Below are positions 50,441 to 59,681 of a DNA stretch of 64,000 nucleotides, in pieces; the first letter of the stretch is position 1, and every line of letters starts with the position of its first letter. Below the pieces are notes generated by a model. The model was not told where the DNA came from, did no database searches, and saw only the letters and a program-made list of their open reading frames with translations. The position numbers and the translations under genes were made by a program. This stretch comes from Litorimonas sp039975855. GTDB lineage: Bacteria; Pseudomonadota; Alphaproteobacteria; Caulobacterales; Maricaulaceae. The DNA lies in the NCBI GenBank assembly GCA_039975855.1, contig JBDWGH010000002.1, positions 992,001 to 1,056,000 of the forward strand, given 5' to 3'.

Positions 50441-50890
50441 TTACCGCTTTATGATCATCAAATGCAGTGTTTCTAAAAAACGCGACCGATCCTTCTGCGT
50501 GAAAGGCGGCGGACCACCGGCAGTTGGCATCTCCGCTCCGGCGCGTAAATCTGCCATGATAGCTCGGACGGCAATCTGGCTGCCGATCGTATCCATTGTC
50601 ATGGGTTTGCCATTACCTGACAAAATACGTCCGCCGGATTTCAACACGCGTTCGGCCAATAAAATATCGGAGGTGATCACAATGGTGTCGGTGTCCGCTG
50701 ACTCGGCAATGAAGTCATCAGCGGCATCAAAGCCATCATCGACAAGTCTGAATTCAAAGCCGGGCTCTTTTGGCACCCGGATAAAACTATTGGCAACAAC
50801 AGTCACAGGAACGCCATGTCGCCGTGCGACCTTATAAGTCTCTTCCCGCACAGGACAGGCATCAGCATCGATGTAAATGTGAACTGGCAT
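50441..50890 (-). CDS. yaiI: YaiI/YqxD family protein (DUF188)
   Basis: The product has 149 residues. It opens with YIDADACPVREET and continues with VVANSFIRVP, DDFIAESADTDTIVITSDILLAERV and the C-terminal GPPPFTQKDRSRFLETLH motif. All are hallmarks of the DUF188 family, a PIN-like fold with conserved Asp residues. Nuclease activity is suggested by the fold but is not established. Confidence 0.93.
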   Translation of the reverse strand: MPVHIYIDADACPVREETYKVARRHGVPVTVVANSFIRVPKEPGFEFRLVDDGFDAADDFIAESADTDTIVITSDILLAERVLKSGGRILSGNGKPMTMDTIGSQIAVRAIMADLRAGAEMPTAGGPPPFTQKDRSRFLETLHLMIIKR

Positions 50891-50946
50891 CTTGGTTCCC
50901 TACGATAGCTCTGGCCTTTACAGCAAGGGAGATATAGGCCGCTTGC

Positions 50947-52194
50947 ATGAGTGCACCCGCACAAGATGAAGACCGTTTCGCCGCGTTTCGGCATATCGCG
51001 TTTAAGCGCTATTTCTGGGCGCGGTTTTTGACGGCCAGCGCAACGCAAATTGTAGCGACCGCTGTCGGGTTTCAGCTATGGACTTTAACGAAGGATGCGT
51101 GGTTGCTGGGCCTAATCGGGCTTGTGCAATTTTTGCCAGCCTTGATCCTCGTCCTTGCGACGGGGTTGGCAGCAGATGTCTTTGGGCGTCGGCGGGTTAT
51201 GGGCTTGGCCATTATACTAAAAATGGCTTGTGCACTGGGTATCTTAATATTGTCTATCACAGGGCAATTTCTCCCGGTCCTTGTATTAAGCATCCTGACA
51301 TTGTTTGGTGTTGCGCGCGCTTTTCATACACCTGCATCTAGCTCTCTTGTTGTTAATGTTGTTCCCAAATCTGACTTCGCGAATGCCGTAGGATGGATCA
51401 CATCAAGCTGGCAATTAGCGTCGATCGTGGGTCCAGCCATTGGCGGGCTTCTCTATTATCTATCTGCAACGCTCGCCTATTCGTCTGCCGTTGTCATTTT
51501 CGGGATTTCCGCCACGCTGATTTTCTCACTCGAAAAACCTAACCAAGAAATGGAAACTGGGCCAACCAATTGGAAAACCCTAGTCGGCGGTTTCAGATAT
51601 ATCTGGCAGGAGAAAATCGTCCTCGGGGCGATTTCACTGGATCTATTTGCGATATTGCTCGGCGGGGCCGTGGCGCTGTTACCGATTTATGCAGAAGATA
51701 TTCTAAATGTAGGTTCGATCGGGAACGGCTTATTACGCGCTGCGCCAGGGATAGGCGCCATGATCATGGTGGCTTTCCTTATCCGTTTTCCGGTGCGGGA
51801 TCACGCAGGGACCATCCTGCTCCTATCTGTGGCAGGATTTGGAGCGGCAACCGCCGTGTTCGGAGTATCAAAACTCGCTTGGCTTTCTATCATCATGTTA
51901 GCGCTCTTGGGCGCTTTCGACATGGTCAGCGTCTATATCCGTGAAATTCTAATACAGCTTTGGACGCCAGATCGCGTGCGCGGACGGGTCAATGCGGTGA
52001 ACGCGATCTTCCTGGGTGCGAGCAATGAACTGGGAGAGTTCCGCGCGGGCGCCATGGCGGCGGTTTACGGCGCGGTTTTCACTGTTGCTGCCGGCGGTGC
52101 AGCGGCAATGGGCGTGGCCGGTCTGTGGCGTGTACTATTTCCAAAAATGTCGAGGACTCGAAAGTTAGAGGCGCCTGAACACCTAAAGGAGTAG
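50947..52194 (+). CDS. MFS transporter (EntS/MFS_3 type)
   Basis: The product has 415 residues with about twelve hydrophobic helices. Loop 2-3 carries the MFS motif GLAADVFGRRRVMG. The sequence resembles the EntS/MFS_3 group of exporters (SWQLASIVGPAIGGLLY, LRAAPGIGAMIM, and NAIFLGASNELGEFRAG). The substrate could be a siderophore or drug. No siderophore synthesis gene is adjacent. It is convergent with cobB and overlaps it by 12 bp. Confidence 0.88.
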   Translation: MSAPAQDEDRFAAFRHIAFKRYFWARFLTASATQIVATAVGFQLWTLTKDAWLLGLIGLVQFLPALILVLATGLAADVFGRRRVMGLAIILKMACALGILILSITGQFLPVLVLSILTLFGVARAFHTPASSSLVVNVVPKSDFANAVGWITSSWQLASIVGPAIGGLLYYLSATLAYSSAVVIFGISATLIFSLEKPNQEMETGPTNWKTLVGGFRYIWQEKIVLGAISLDLFAILLGGAVALLPIYAEDILNVGSIGNGLLRAAPGIGAMIMVAFLIRFPVRDHAGTILLLSVAGFGAATAVFGVSKLAWLSIIMLALLGAFDMVSVYIREILIQLWTPDRVRGRVNAVNAIFLGASNELGEFRAGAMAAVYGAVFTVAAGGAAAMGVAGLWRVLFPKMSRTRKLEAPEHLKE

Positions 52195-52881
52195 ATCGAC
52201 CCATTCCGGTACGAGTTTCGTCGCTGGACCATACTTTTTTTCGCTAAAGAGCGCCGATCCTTGTGACGGTTCGAGATTTAGCTCTAATGTTTTTGCGCCA
52301 TACATGTGGGCGAGCTGGACAAAACCAGCCGCCGGATAAACCGCGCCGGACGTACCAATGGAGACAAACAAATCACAGGATTGCAAAGCCCGCTCAATAC
52401 GGTCCATTTGATAAGGCATTTCTCCGAACCAAACGATATCGGGACGAGGTCCGCCGCGGGTCTGACAAGCCGGGCAAACCGTCTCCACATTCAAATCCTC
52501 CGATTGTCGCCAGCGATGATTGCAAGCGGAGCAAAATACAGACTGCAACTCGCCATGCATATGTATGACGTCCGACGACCCTCCGCGTTCATGCAAATCA
52601 TCTACATTCTGGGTGACTAGCGTGACCTGCCCCGAGAATTTGGATTGCAATCGTCCCAACGCAAAATGTGCATCATTGGGCTCAACTGTTGAAAGTGCCG
52701 ATCGGCGTAAATTATAGAACCGATGAACAAGAGCTGGGTCGGCGGCAAACCCTTCGGGTGTCGCGACTTGCTCAACTGGGTGGTCCTCCCACAATCCGCC
52801 TGCATCTCGGAATGTTTGGATGCCACTCTCCGCTGAAATACCAGCACCTGTGAGGATGACAATGTTCTCAAATTTTGACAT
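52183..52881 (-). CDS. cobB: NAD-dependent protein deacylase (sirtuin)
   Basis: The product has 232 residues. The NAD-site motifs GAGISAESGIQTFRD and TQNVDDLHERGG, the catalytic His in HMHGE, and the zinc Cys4 site (CSAC and CPAC) are all visible. Between the two Cys pairs sits the usual beta-hairpin. Family members remove acetyl or succinyl groups from lysine, tuning enzymes such as acetyl-CoA synthetase. It is divergent from the phosphatase gene 9 bp away and convergent with the MFS gene. Confidence 0.94.
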   Translation of the reverse strand: MSKFENIVILTGAGISAESGIQTFRDAGGLWEDHPVEQVATPEGFAADPALVHRFYNLRRSALSTVEPNDAHFALGRLQSKFSGQVTLVTQNVDDLHERGGSSDVIHMHGELQSVFCSACNHRWRQSEDLNVETVCPACQTRGGPRPDIVWFGEMPYQMDRIERALQSCDLFVSIGTSGAVYPAAGFVQLAHMYGAKTLELNLEPSQGSALFSEKKYGPATKLVPEWVDLLL

Positions 52882-52890
52882 GAGACCATT

Positions 52891-53370
52891 ATGACATCTG
52901 TTTTATTCGTTTGCCTAGGAAATATCTGCCGCTCGCCTACTGCCGAAGCGGTGTTTCGTGCCCGCGCAGGCGACGCGGATATCACAATTGATAGCGCGGG
53001 AACGGGCGCTTGGCATGCTGGGGAAGGTCCCGATCCACGTAGCCGCGCGGAAGGTGAGCGCCGTGGTTACAGCTTCGCCGGACAGGCCGCGCGAAAGGTC
53101 AGAGTGCAAGATTTCCACGACTTTGATTTCATCCTCGCTATGGATGCGTCGAACTTATCGGATCTAAAGGATATCCAGCCAAGGTCTGGGACGGCAAAAC
53201 TCTCCCTCTTCCTGCCCGATGGCTCAGATGTACCAGACCCTTACTATGGCGGTCCAAACGGATTCATCCATGTCGTAGATTTAATTGAAAATGCCTCGGA
53301 CTATTGGCTGAACCAGTTGACTGCGGGTCAGACAAAAAGCGCAGTAGACACCTCGTCGCCAAAGGCTTAA
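52891..53370 (+). CDS. low-molecular-weight protein-tyrosine phosphatase
   Basis: The product has 159 residues. The P-loop CLGNICRSP has the nucleophile Cys8 and Arg14, and the general acid Asp lies in VPDPYYGG. The family dephosphorylates phosphotyrosine, and in bacteria often polysaccharide export kinases. Here no kinase or capsule gene is adjacent. The last 15 residues are a loose polar tail. Confidence 0.93.
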   Translation: MTSVLFVCLGNICRSPTAEAVFRARAGDADITIDSAGTGAWHAGEGPDPRSRAEGERRGYSFAGQAARKVRVQDFHDFDFILAMDASNLSDLKDIQPRSGTAKLSLFLPDGSDVPDPYYGGPNGFIHVVDLIENASDYWLNQLTAGQTKSAVDTSSPKA

Positions 53371-53421
53371 TCGGCGCTTAAAGTATACCTCAATGAGTTT
53401 TGCTCAAAAGGACAATTTATC

Positions 53422-54405
53422 ATGGCTGCAAATCCAGGTCTTGTAACTGTTTTCGGCGCGTCAGGTTTTCTTGGCCGCTATGTGGTACGTGCATTAACCG
53501 CGCGTGGCTGGCGCGTACGCGCGGCCGTTCGCAATCCACATACATCTCACGAGCTGAAAGTCGTTGGCGATGTTGGACAGGTCCAACTCATGCAAGCCAA
53601 TGTGCGTTATCCGCAATCTATCATTCGTGCGGTTGACGGCGCGGACGCTGTTGTCAATTTGGTTGGCGTTCTGTTTGAATCAGGTCGGCAAACATTTGAC
53701 GCCCTTCACGCGGCCGGACCCGATGTCATCGGCGAAGCTTGTGCTGCGGCTGGCATTTCAAATCTAGCCCATGTTTCAGCGATAGGAGCCGACGCTGACA
53801 GCAAAAGCGACTATGCCCGTTCCAAAGGTGAAGGCGAAGCCCTGCTGCGAGAACATGTCCCGAGCGCCGATATTTTGCGGCCCTCAATTTTATTCGGTGC
53901 GGAAGACGAGTTTTTCAATCGGTTTGCAGGATTGACCGCCTTCGCACCTGCCTTGCCTTTGATCGGTGGTGGCAAAACGAAATTCCAGCCAGTCTTCGTT
54001 GAAGACGTCGCCAATGCCGTTGCGATGTCAGTTACACGGGGAACTTCCGGCAATACGTATGAGCTTGGCGGACCACAGACCTATACATTCAAGGCGCTCT
54101 TGGAGTTCATCTTGGAAACCATTGGAAAAAAACGCCTCCTCGCACCCGTGCCTTGGTTCGCTGCGAACATGATGGGTTTTGGCGGGGAACTGACAGGCGC
54201 ATTGCCATTTGTGAAACCTTTCCTGACACGTGACCAAGTCGAGAATTTGAAAACCGATAATGTTGCCGCGGAAAACTCATTGGGATTTTCCGCTTTCGGT
54301 ATTCGTCCCGAAACGATCGAGTCAATTGTCCCGACCTATCTCTCGAGATATCGGAAATATGGCCAGTTTTATGAAAAGCGCCAGATAGTAGATGATGTCG
54401 CCTAG
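53422..54405 (+). CDS. complex I NDUFA9-like NAD(P)-binding protein
   Basis: The product has 327 residues. The Rossmann motif is GASGFLGRYVVRAL, followed by the NmrA-like region and VNLVGVLFESGRQTF. These are typical of the atypical SDR group related to mitochondrial NDUFA9, which bacteria with alpha-type complex I also carry. It may assist complex I assembly or act as a free reductase. No nuo genes are in this window. Confidence 0.88.
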   Translation: MAANPGLVTVFGASGFLGRYVVRALTARGWRVRAAVRNPHTSHELKVVGDVGQVQLMQANVRYPQSIIRAVDGADAVVNLVGVLFESGRQTFDALHAAGPDVIGEACAAAGISNLAHVSAIGADADSKSDYARSKGEGEALLREHVPSADILRPSILFGAEDEFFNRFAGLTAFAPALPLIGGGKTKFQPVFVEDVANAVAMSVTRGTSGNTYELGGPQTYTFKALLEFILETIGKKRLLAPVPWFAANMMGFGGELTGALPFVKPFLTRDQVENLKTDNVAAENSLGFSAFGIRPETIESIVPTYLSRYRKYGQFYEKRQIVDDVA

Positions 54406-54515
54406 CTTGCACTCTCTTTCACCAATAACGGATTGGTGATGATCGAGTATCAACCAAGCCTTGGATGGGTCGACAGGCTCTGATAGGTTCCCGCTGAATT
54501 AATCGGGAGAACACC

Positions 54516-55451
54516 ATGCGTAAATTTTTGACGTTAACAGCAGCAAGTTTAATTTTAATTGGCTGCGGCGCGGCTGAAACAGTTGATACAAAGGCCAAAG
54601 CAGCCACTGACGCGACTTATGACGAGGTTTTAGGATCGGACACGGTCTATGTTGCAGGACCAAAGTTCGACGCTGCGAAACTAGACTCTATTTTAGCCGC
54701 TCAACCTGATGAGGTTCAAGCTCGGTACAGCGCCCGCAACCCAGCAGAAACCCTCGAATTTTTTGGCATCACACCAGGAATGGCCGTCGGCGAAGCCTTA
54801 CCCGGCGGGGGCTGGTACACCAAAATCCTCGCGCCTTATTTAGGGGCAGACGGGAAACTGGTTGGGATCGATTATACAATCGACATGTGGTCTGAATTCG
54901 GATTTGCCAATGAAGCCTTCATTGAAACAAAGAAAAAATGGCCTGCAGAATTTGTCGCTAAATCTGCGGAATGGGCCTCTGAAAACGGGCCAGATATCAT
55001 GGGCAGAACATTTGGAACACCGGCTGGAGATATGGCCGGACAACTGGATGCCATCCTATACGTTCGCGCACTACACAATTTATCCCGGTTCGAGACTGAG
55101 GGTGCATATATGACGCAAGCTCTGAAAAGCTCGCATGACTTGCTAAAACCTGGGGGACTTGTGGGCGTCGTGCAACATCGCGCACCTTCGACTTGGGAAG
55201 ATGCTGCCGCAAATGGAAGCGCAGGATATTTAAAACAAGACAATCTCATCGCGGCATTTGAGGCAGCAGGATTCGACCTTGTGAAATCTTCAGAAGTGAA
55301 CGCAAATCCAAAAGACCAACCTGGAGACGACGATATAGTTTGGAGATTACCTCCATCCTTAAACGGCGTCGGTGATGATGCAGCGCTGAAAGCTGAACGC
55401 ATGTCCATCGGCGAGTCAGATCGCATGACCCTTCTTTTCAAGAAACGATAA
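54516..55451 (+). CDS. exported methyltransferase-like lipoprotein (COG4798 type)
   Basis: The product has 311 residues. A signal peptide ends in the lipobox LIGC (Cys17), so the protein is predicted to be outside the cytoplasm. The core resembles a class I methyltransferase, with a modified motif I (VGEALPGGGWYTKILAPYLG) and a LLKPGGLVGVVQHR strand. SAM is not known to be present in the periplasm, so the real substrate or cofactor is unclear. The group recalls COG4798 'predicted methyltransferase', from memory. Confidence 0.78.
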   Translation: MRKFLTLTAASLILIGCGAAETVDTKAKAATDATYDEVLGSDTVYVAGPKFDAAKLDSILAAQPDEVQARYSARNPAETLEFFGITPGMAVGEALPGGGWYTKILAPYLGADGKLVGIDYTIDMWSEFGFANEAFIETKKKWPAEFVAKSAEWASENGPDIMGRTFGTPAGDMAGQLDAILYVRALHNLSRFETEGAYMTQALKSSHDLLKPGGLVGVVQHRAPSTWEDAAANGSAGYLKQDNLIAAFEAAGFDLVKSSEVNANPKDQPGDDDIVWRLPPSLNGVGDDAALKAERMSIGESDRMTLLFKKR

Positions 55452-55535
55452 ATGACCAAAAATTAGGAATATATCCCTTGCAAATTCTCAATGTTCCACT
55501 TATGTTCTCCTTAAGGATCAAAACGGAGCATTGTC

Positions 55536-55796
55536 ATGGCAACACGGTCAACGACAAAACACTACTTAAATGTCGCTTATAAAGATCGCGATCTAGCCAA
55601 ACGGCTAGGCGCGAAATGGGACCCCTCAGTTCGGCGATGGTATTGTCCGGCCGGATCACCGCTTTCCAAGATCTTTAGTTGGCGTAAGGCCGCCAATACG
55701 GTGAATGCGGAAGTTGCAGCAGCGTCTGAAGCCGCCAACATGATGGCGACTGTGGCCATGAACGAAAATTTCGACATGTTCCAGATTGCAGGCTAG
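55536..55796 (+). CDS. DUF5710 domain protein
   Basis: The product has 86 residues. Residues 8-40 match the DUF5710 pattern: YLNVAYKDRDLAKRLGAKWD then VRRWYCP. The domain occurs in DNA primase-like and plasmid proteins and may bind nucleic acid. The rest is Ala-rich helix. A possible sigma70 promoter (TTGCAA at 55478, 17-base spacer, TATGTT at 55501) precedes it, and a strong terminator follows, so it is probably a single-gene unit. Confidence 0.82.
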   Translation: MATRSTTKHYLNVAYKDRDLAKRLGAKWDPSVRRWYCPAGSPLSKIFSWRKAANTVNAEVAAASEAANMMATVAMNENFDMFQIAG

Positions 55797-55840
55797 TCGC
55801 TCTCAAGAGCCTTTGAAAAAATTCATTTTATGAGACATTG

Positions 55841-55872
55841 AAACTCTGGGTCATACGGCCCAGAGTTTTTTT
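55841..55872 (+). terminator. intrinsic terminator of the DUF5710 gene
   Basis: AAACTCTGGG pairs with CCCAGAGTTT (8-base loop), followed by an unbroken T-run that ends right at the ATG 55873 of the next reading frame. Confidence 0.92.
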
Positions 55873-56331
55873 ATGTCTCGATCCAACATACACATTCCAG
55901 AGCCAGTCATTATCACCCCAGGGGCTCAAGTTCGGTTAGATACCCTAAACGAGAAGCATGACTTGGAAGCTATGCAACTTGAACGCCTTGAATCGCTCGC
56001 CAAACTAATGGACGCTCAGTTCAATCTACCGTTTCTACCTATTCCAATTGGCCTGGATACAATTGTCGGCTTGATCCCCGGCATTGGCGATACCATCAGT
56101 TTAGGTGTCGCAGGTTATATTGTCGCTGGTGCTCATAGAGTAGATATTCCGAAACGTCACTTGGCCCAAATGGCTGGAAACATTTTCATCGATTGGTTGA
56201 TAGGCCTTGTTCCCATTATAGGCGACCTTTTTGACGTAGGTTGGAGGGGTAATATGCGAAATGTGAAAATTGCCCGCGAACATCTTGAAGAGCGTTGGAA
56301 AAAGGAACGCACCGACGCATTGAAGGACTAA
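55873..56331 (+). CDS. DUF4112 domain protein
   Basis: The product has at most 152 residues. The DUF4112 core is LAKLMDAQFNLPFLPIPIGLDTIVGLIPGIGD, with two hydrophobic segments, then WLIGLVPIIGDLFDVG. It is a probable membrane-associated protein. The ATG at 55873 directly follows a terminator and has no ribosome-binding site. A downstream ATG at 55972 with GGAAG ahead of it would still keep the whole conserved core. The start is therefore uncertain. Confidence 0.85.
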   Translation: MSRSNIHIPEPVIITPGAQVRLDTLNEKHDLEAMQLERLESLAKLMDAQFNLPFLPIPIGLDTIVGLIPGIGDTISLGVAGYIVAGAHRVDIPKRHLAQMAGNIFIDWLIGLVPIIGDLFDVGWRGNMRNVKIAREHLEERWKKERTDALKD

Positions 56332-56347
56332 ACTTGTCAAGAATATA

Positions 56348-56380
56348 CGGATTAAGTGCGTCCGGATTTACCGGATTAAG
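56348..56380 (+). repeat. short repeats upstream of mmsA
   Basis: CGGATTAAG occurs at 56348 and 56372, with CGGATTTAC between them (56363). They lie about 140 bp before mmsA and could be a regulator binding array. Confidence 0.4.
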
Positions 56381-56519
56381 GTACAGCAGAAAATACACCT
56401 AGAAAATCCGCATGTTCTGAAAAACTGTGCCCTTCTCTTCTCGCTTTCACGGCTGGCATCACAGGCAAGGACCTATATAAGCTGAAGTTAAGACAAGCTC
56501 AGCTGAAGCGGGAAATGAT

Positions 56520-58016
56520 ATGAAGACCATCGGACATTACATTGACGGTGCGCGCGTCGCGGGAACAAGCGGTCGTTTCAAAGATATTTTCGATCCCAAC
56601 ACAGGCGCTATTCAAGGCAAATTGTCCATGGCAACACCTGCCGAATTGGATGCCGCTGTCGCGTCAGCCGCGATTGCGCAACGTAAATGGGCACAAGAAA
56701 ACCCGCAGAGACGATCCCGTATCATGTTCCAGTATAAGCGACTGGTCGAAGACAATATGGAAGATCTGGCTCACATGCTCAGTTCAGAACACGGAAAGGT
56801 CATTGCTGACTCCCGCGGTGATGTCATGCGCGGTATTGATGTTATCGAATTTGCATGCGGTATTCCGCACGGTCAAAAAGGTGAACATACCTACGGCGCA
56901 GGTCCGGGAATTGATGTTTACAGCTTACGCAAACCTCTCGGCGTTGTTGCGGGTATCACGCCTTTCAATTTCCCGGCTATGATCCCCATGTGGATGTTCG
57001 GGATGGCGATTTCGACTGGCAATGCCTGTATCTTAAAGCCGTCAGAAAAAGATCCGTCTGTCCCTATGCGATTGACCGAGCTTTTCGTTGAAGCGGGTGG
57101 TCCAGTTGGATTGCTGCAATGTATAAACGGCGACAAAGAAATCGTGGATGCAATTTGCGATCACCCGACAATCAAGGCCGTTAGCTTTGTCGGTAGCTCC
57201 GACATTGCTCAATATGTTTATGCGCGCGCGACGGCGAGTGGAAAACGCGCTCAATGTATGGGCGGGGCTAAAAATCACGGCATCATCATGCCGGACGCGA
57301 ATATGGAACAGGCCGCCAAAGACATCCTTGGCGCAGCGTATGGCTCAGCAGGGGAACGGTGCATGGCGCTACCTGTTGTTGTCCCTGTGGGCGAAGGCAC
57401 AGCGGAAAAGTTCCTCGAAGCGTTCATGCCGAAATTGGAAGCCATGACGGTAGGAATTTCTACAGATCCGGAGGCTGATTACGGCCCTGTTGTCACCCAA
57501 ATTCACAAAGAGAGCATTGACACCAATGTCGATAAAGCCGTCGCAGAAGGCGCGACACTTCTGAAAGACGGGCGCGGGTTCTCTTTGCAGGGTTATGAAG
57601 ACGGATTTTTTGTCGGCCCAACTTTGCTCGATAATGTCACACCGGATATGGAAACCTATCAAGACGAAATTTTTGGTCCGGTTCTACAAATCGTCCGCGC
57701 GAATAATTTTGAAGAGGCTTTGGCTCTCCCAAGCGAGCATCAATACGGAAACGGCGTTGCCATTTTCACGCAAAATGGCCGTGTCGCCCGCGAGTTTGCG
57801 GACCGCGTTGAGGTCGGCATGGTTGGGATTAATGTCCCGATCCCAGTCCCAGTTGCCTATCATAGCTTCGGCGGATGGAAACGCTCTGCATTTGGCGATG
57901 CAAACCAATATGGGATGGAAGGCTTACGTTTTTACACCAAGGTCAAAACCGTCACTCAACGTTGGCCGGAAGGCGAAACCGAAGACAGCGCCTTCATCAT
58001 TCCTCATTTTGGGTGA
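56520..58016 (+). CDS. mmsA: methylmalonate-semialdehyde dehydrogenase (CoA-acylating)
   Basis: The product has 498 residues. It belongs to the ALDH6 family, which oxidises methylmalonate semialdehyde to propionyl-CoA in valine and thymine degradation. Diagnostic features are GITPFNFPAMIPMWMF, the absence of the general-base Glu usual in hydrolytic ALDHs (GGAKNHGI instead), and the catalytic Cys in GERCMALP. It is the first gene of the valine operon, though it works late in the pathway. Confidence 0.95.
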   Translation: MKTIGHYIDGARVAGTSGRFKDIFDPNTGAIQGKLSMATPAELDAAVASAAIAQRKWAQENPQRRSRIMFQYKRLVEDNMEDLAHMLSSEHGKVIADSRGDVMRGIDVIEFACGIPHGQKGEHTYGAGPGIDVYSLRKPLGVVAGITPFNFPAMIPMWMFGMAISTGNACILKPSEKDPSVPMRLTELFVEAGGPVGLLQCINGDKEIVDAICDHPTIKAVSFVGSSDIAQYVYARATASGKRAQCMGGAKNHGIIMPDANMEQAAKDILGAAYGSAGERCMALPVVVPVGEGTAEKFLEAFMPKLEAMTVGISTDPEADYGPVVTQIHKESIDTNVDKAVAEGATLLKDGRGFSLQGYEDGFFVGPTLLDNVTPDMETYQDEIFGPVLQIVRANNFEEALALPSEHQYGNGVAIFTQNGRVAREFADRVEVGMVGINVPIPVPVAYHSFGGWKRSAFGDANQYGMEGLRFYTKVKTVTQRWPEGETEDSAFIIPHFG

Positions 58017-58017
58017 T

Positions 58018-58458
58018 ATGATAATGCGGGCAAGTTTCGTCTTTCTCACTTCTATTTTTTTGAACGTACAAAGCGCAGCTTGGACGCCAAACATGATTGC
58101 TGATGATATTCTCGGAAGTAGTCGGATCATTGTCTTGTGCAATGGCAGTTGGACATCTCAAAAAAATGATCCAGATAATTTTGAAGACCGAGACATTGCA
58201 ATGGTTGAGATCAAGAATGGGTTTGCCACATTTGTCAGCGCAAACCAGAGCGGCAAATTTCACTTTACCCCTTTAGCTGATGCGGAAGCACTCGTCCGTC
58301 GCACAGCTTGCAACAATGACAAAGAATTTGTCCTGATCGGAAAGGATACGGGCGTGAAGCAACGCTGGAAAAATACCTTGCCTCTTCAAGAGCTCTACAG
58401 CGCGATCGACGCCATGCCGATGCGGCAATATGAAATGAAAACACGAGGCGCGAATTAA
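58018..58458 (+). CDS. small secreted protein in the valine operon
   Basis: The product has 146 residues from ATG 58018, or 58024, right after the mmsA stop. A signal peptide (MRASFVFLTSIFLNV) precedes a mature protein with two Cys residues (VLCNGSW and RTACNND) and no recognised family. It is sandwiched between mmsA and the acyl-CoA dehydrogenase with no space on either side, so it must be cotranscribed. The longer upstream frame inside mmsA is not used. Confidence 0.75.
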   Translation: MIMRASFVFLTSIFLNVQSAAWTPNMIADDILGSSRIIVLCNGSWTSQKNDPDNFEDRDIAMVEIKNGFATFVSANQSGKFHFTPLADAEALVRRTACNNDKEFVLIGKDTGVKQRWKNTLPLQELYSAIDAMPMRQYEMKTRGAN

Positions 58459-59598
58459 ATGCACTTCCTTTTAACCGAAGAACAAACTCTAATTCAGGAT
58501 ATGGCGCGGCAGTTCGCGAGCGCTGAGCTCGCGCCGCATTCTGCGATGTGGGACGAAGAGAAATTCTTGGATCGCGCAATCTTTTCTAAAGCTGCTGAAT
58601 TAGGGTTTTGCGGAATTTACACATCTGAAGACTATGGCGGTACGGCCCTCTCTCGTTTGGACTCCGCGCTTGTCTTTGAACAACTCGCGGCTGGGGATGT
58701 GTCACATACGGCCATGTTGACGATCCATAATATGGCGACGTGGATGATTGATCGTTATAGTGATGCTGCATTACGCGCTAAATATGTTCCGCGCCTGACA
58801 TCAGGTGAATTGATAGCGAGTTACTGCCTGACCGAGCCTGGCGCGGGATCTGACGCTGCATCCCTATCCACTAAAGCCACACGTGACGGTGACGATTATA
58901 TTTTAAACGGTACGAAGACATTTATCTCAGGTGCCGGTTGGTCCGATATATATGTCGTCATGGCCCGCACATCCGATGACGGTGCGCGCGGGATTTCCTG
59001 TTTCGTTGTCGAAAAAGGCATGGCTGGATTAAGCTTTGGCGCGAATGAGAAAAAGATGGGGTGGAATGCGCAGCCCACAGCTCAGGTTATATTTGAGGAT
59101 TGCCGTATTCCTGCGAGCAACCGTGTCGGCGCCGAAGGAGAAGGCTTTCGTTTTGCAATGTCCGGCCTCGACGGCGGCCGGATCAATATTGGCGCTTGCA
59201 GCCTGGGCGGCGCGCAAAAAGCACTGGATGCCACGTTAGAATATACCAAAGACCGGAAGCAATTCGGCAAAGCAATTGGTGCTTTCCAGAATACTCAATT
59301 CATGCTGGCCGATATGGCAACCGAATTAGAGGCGTCTCGTCTTATGCTCTACCGAGGCGCGGATATGTTAGATCAAAAGTCACCAAATGCGGGCGCAGCT
59401 TGCGCGATGGCAAAACGATTTGCGACGGATATGTGTTCTAAAATTGCGAATGACGCTCTGCAGCTTCATGGCGGTTATGGATATTTGAAAGACTATCCTC
59501 TGGAACAAATTGTAAGAGATTTACGCGTGCACCAAATCCTAGAAGGCACAAACCAAATTATGCGCATGATTGTCGGCCGAAGCCTAACGAGGCAGTAA
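58459..59598 (+). CDS. isobutyryl-CoA dehydrogenase (ACAD8-like)
   Basis: The product has 379 residues of an acyl-CoA dehydrogenase. FAD and substrate motifs are YCLTEPGAGSDAASL, RKQFGKAIGAFQ and LHGGYGYLKDYP. The catalytic Glu is in QILEGTNQI, the short-chain position. The order within a valine operon points to oxidation of isobutyryl-CoA to methacrylyl-CoA. Electrons go to ETF. Its start follows the stop of the preceding gene directly. Confidence 0.93.
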   Translation: MHFLLTEEQTLIQDMARQFASAELAPHSAMWDEEKFLDRAIFSKAAELGFCGIYTSEDYGGTALSRLDSALVFEQLAAGDVSHTAMLTIHNMATWMIDRYSDAALRAKYVPRLTSGELIASYCLTEPGAGSDAASLSTKATRDGDDYILNGTKTFISGAGWSDIYVVMARTSDDGARGISCFVVEKGMAGLSFGANEKKMGWNAQPTAQVIFEDCRIPASNRVGAEGEGFRFAMSGLDGGRINIGACSLGGAQKALDATLEYTKDRKQFGKAIGAFQNTQFMLADMATELEASRLMLYRGADMLDQKSPNAGAACAMAKRFATDMCSKIANDALQLHGGYGYLKDYPLEQIVRDLRVHQILEGTNQIMRMIVGRSLTRQ

Positions 59599-59681
59599 CT
59601 TGCAGGTCCAAAAGAATTAATTGATAAGCAAAATAACCAAGTTTGGTAAGGGCAATTTCCGAACAAAATGAGGGGCCAAAG

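Noticed and set aside
57595..58017. upstream extension of the small secreted protein into mmsA
   Set aside because: It is inside mmsA in another frame; the signal peptide begins only at 58018 or 58024.
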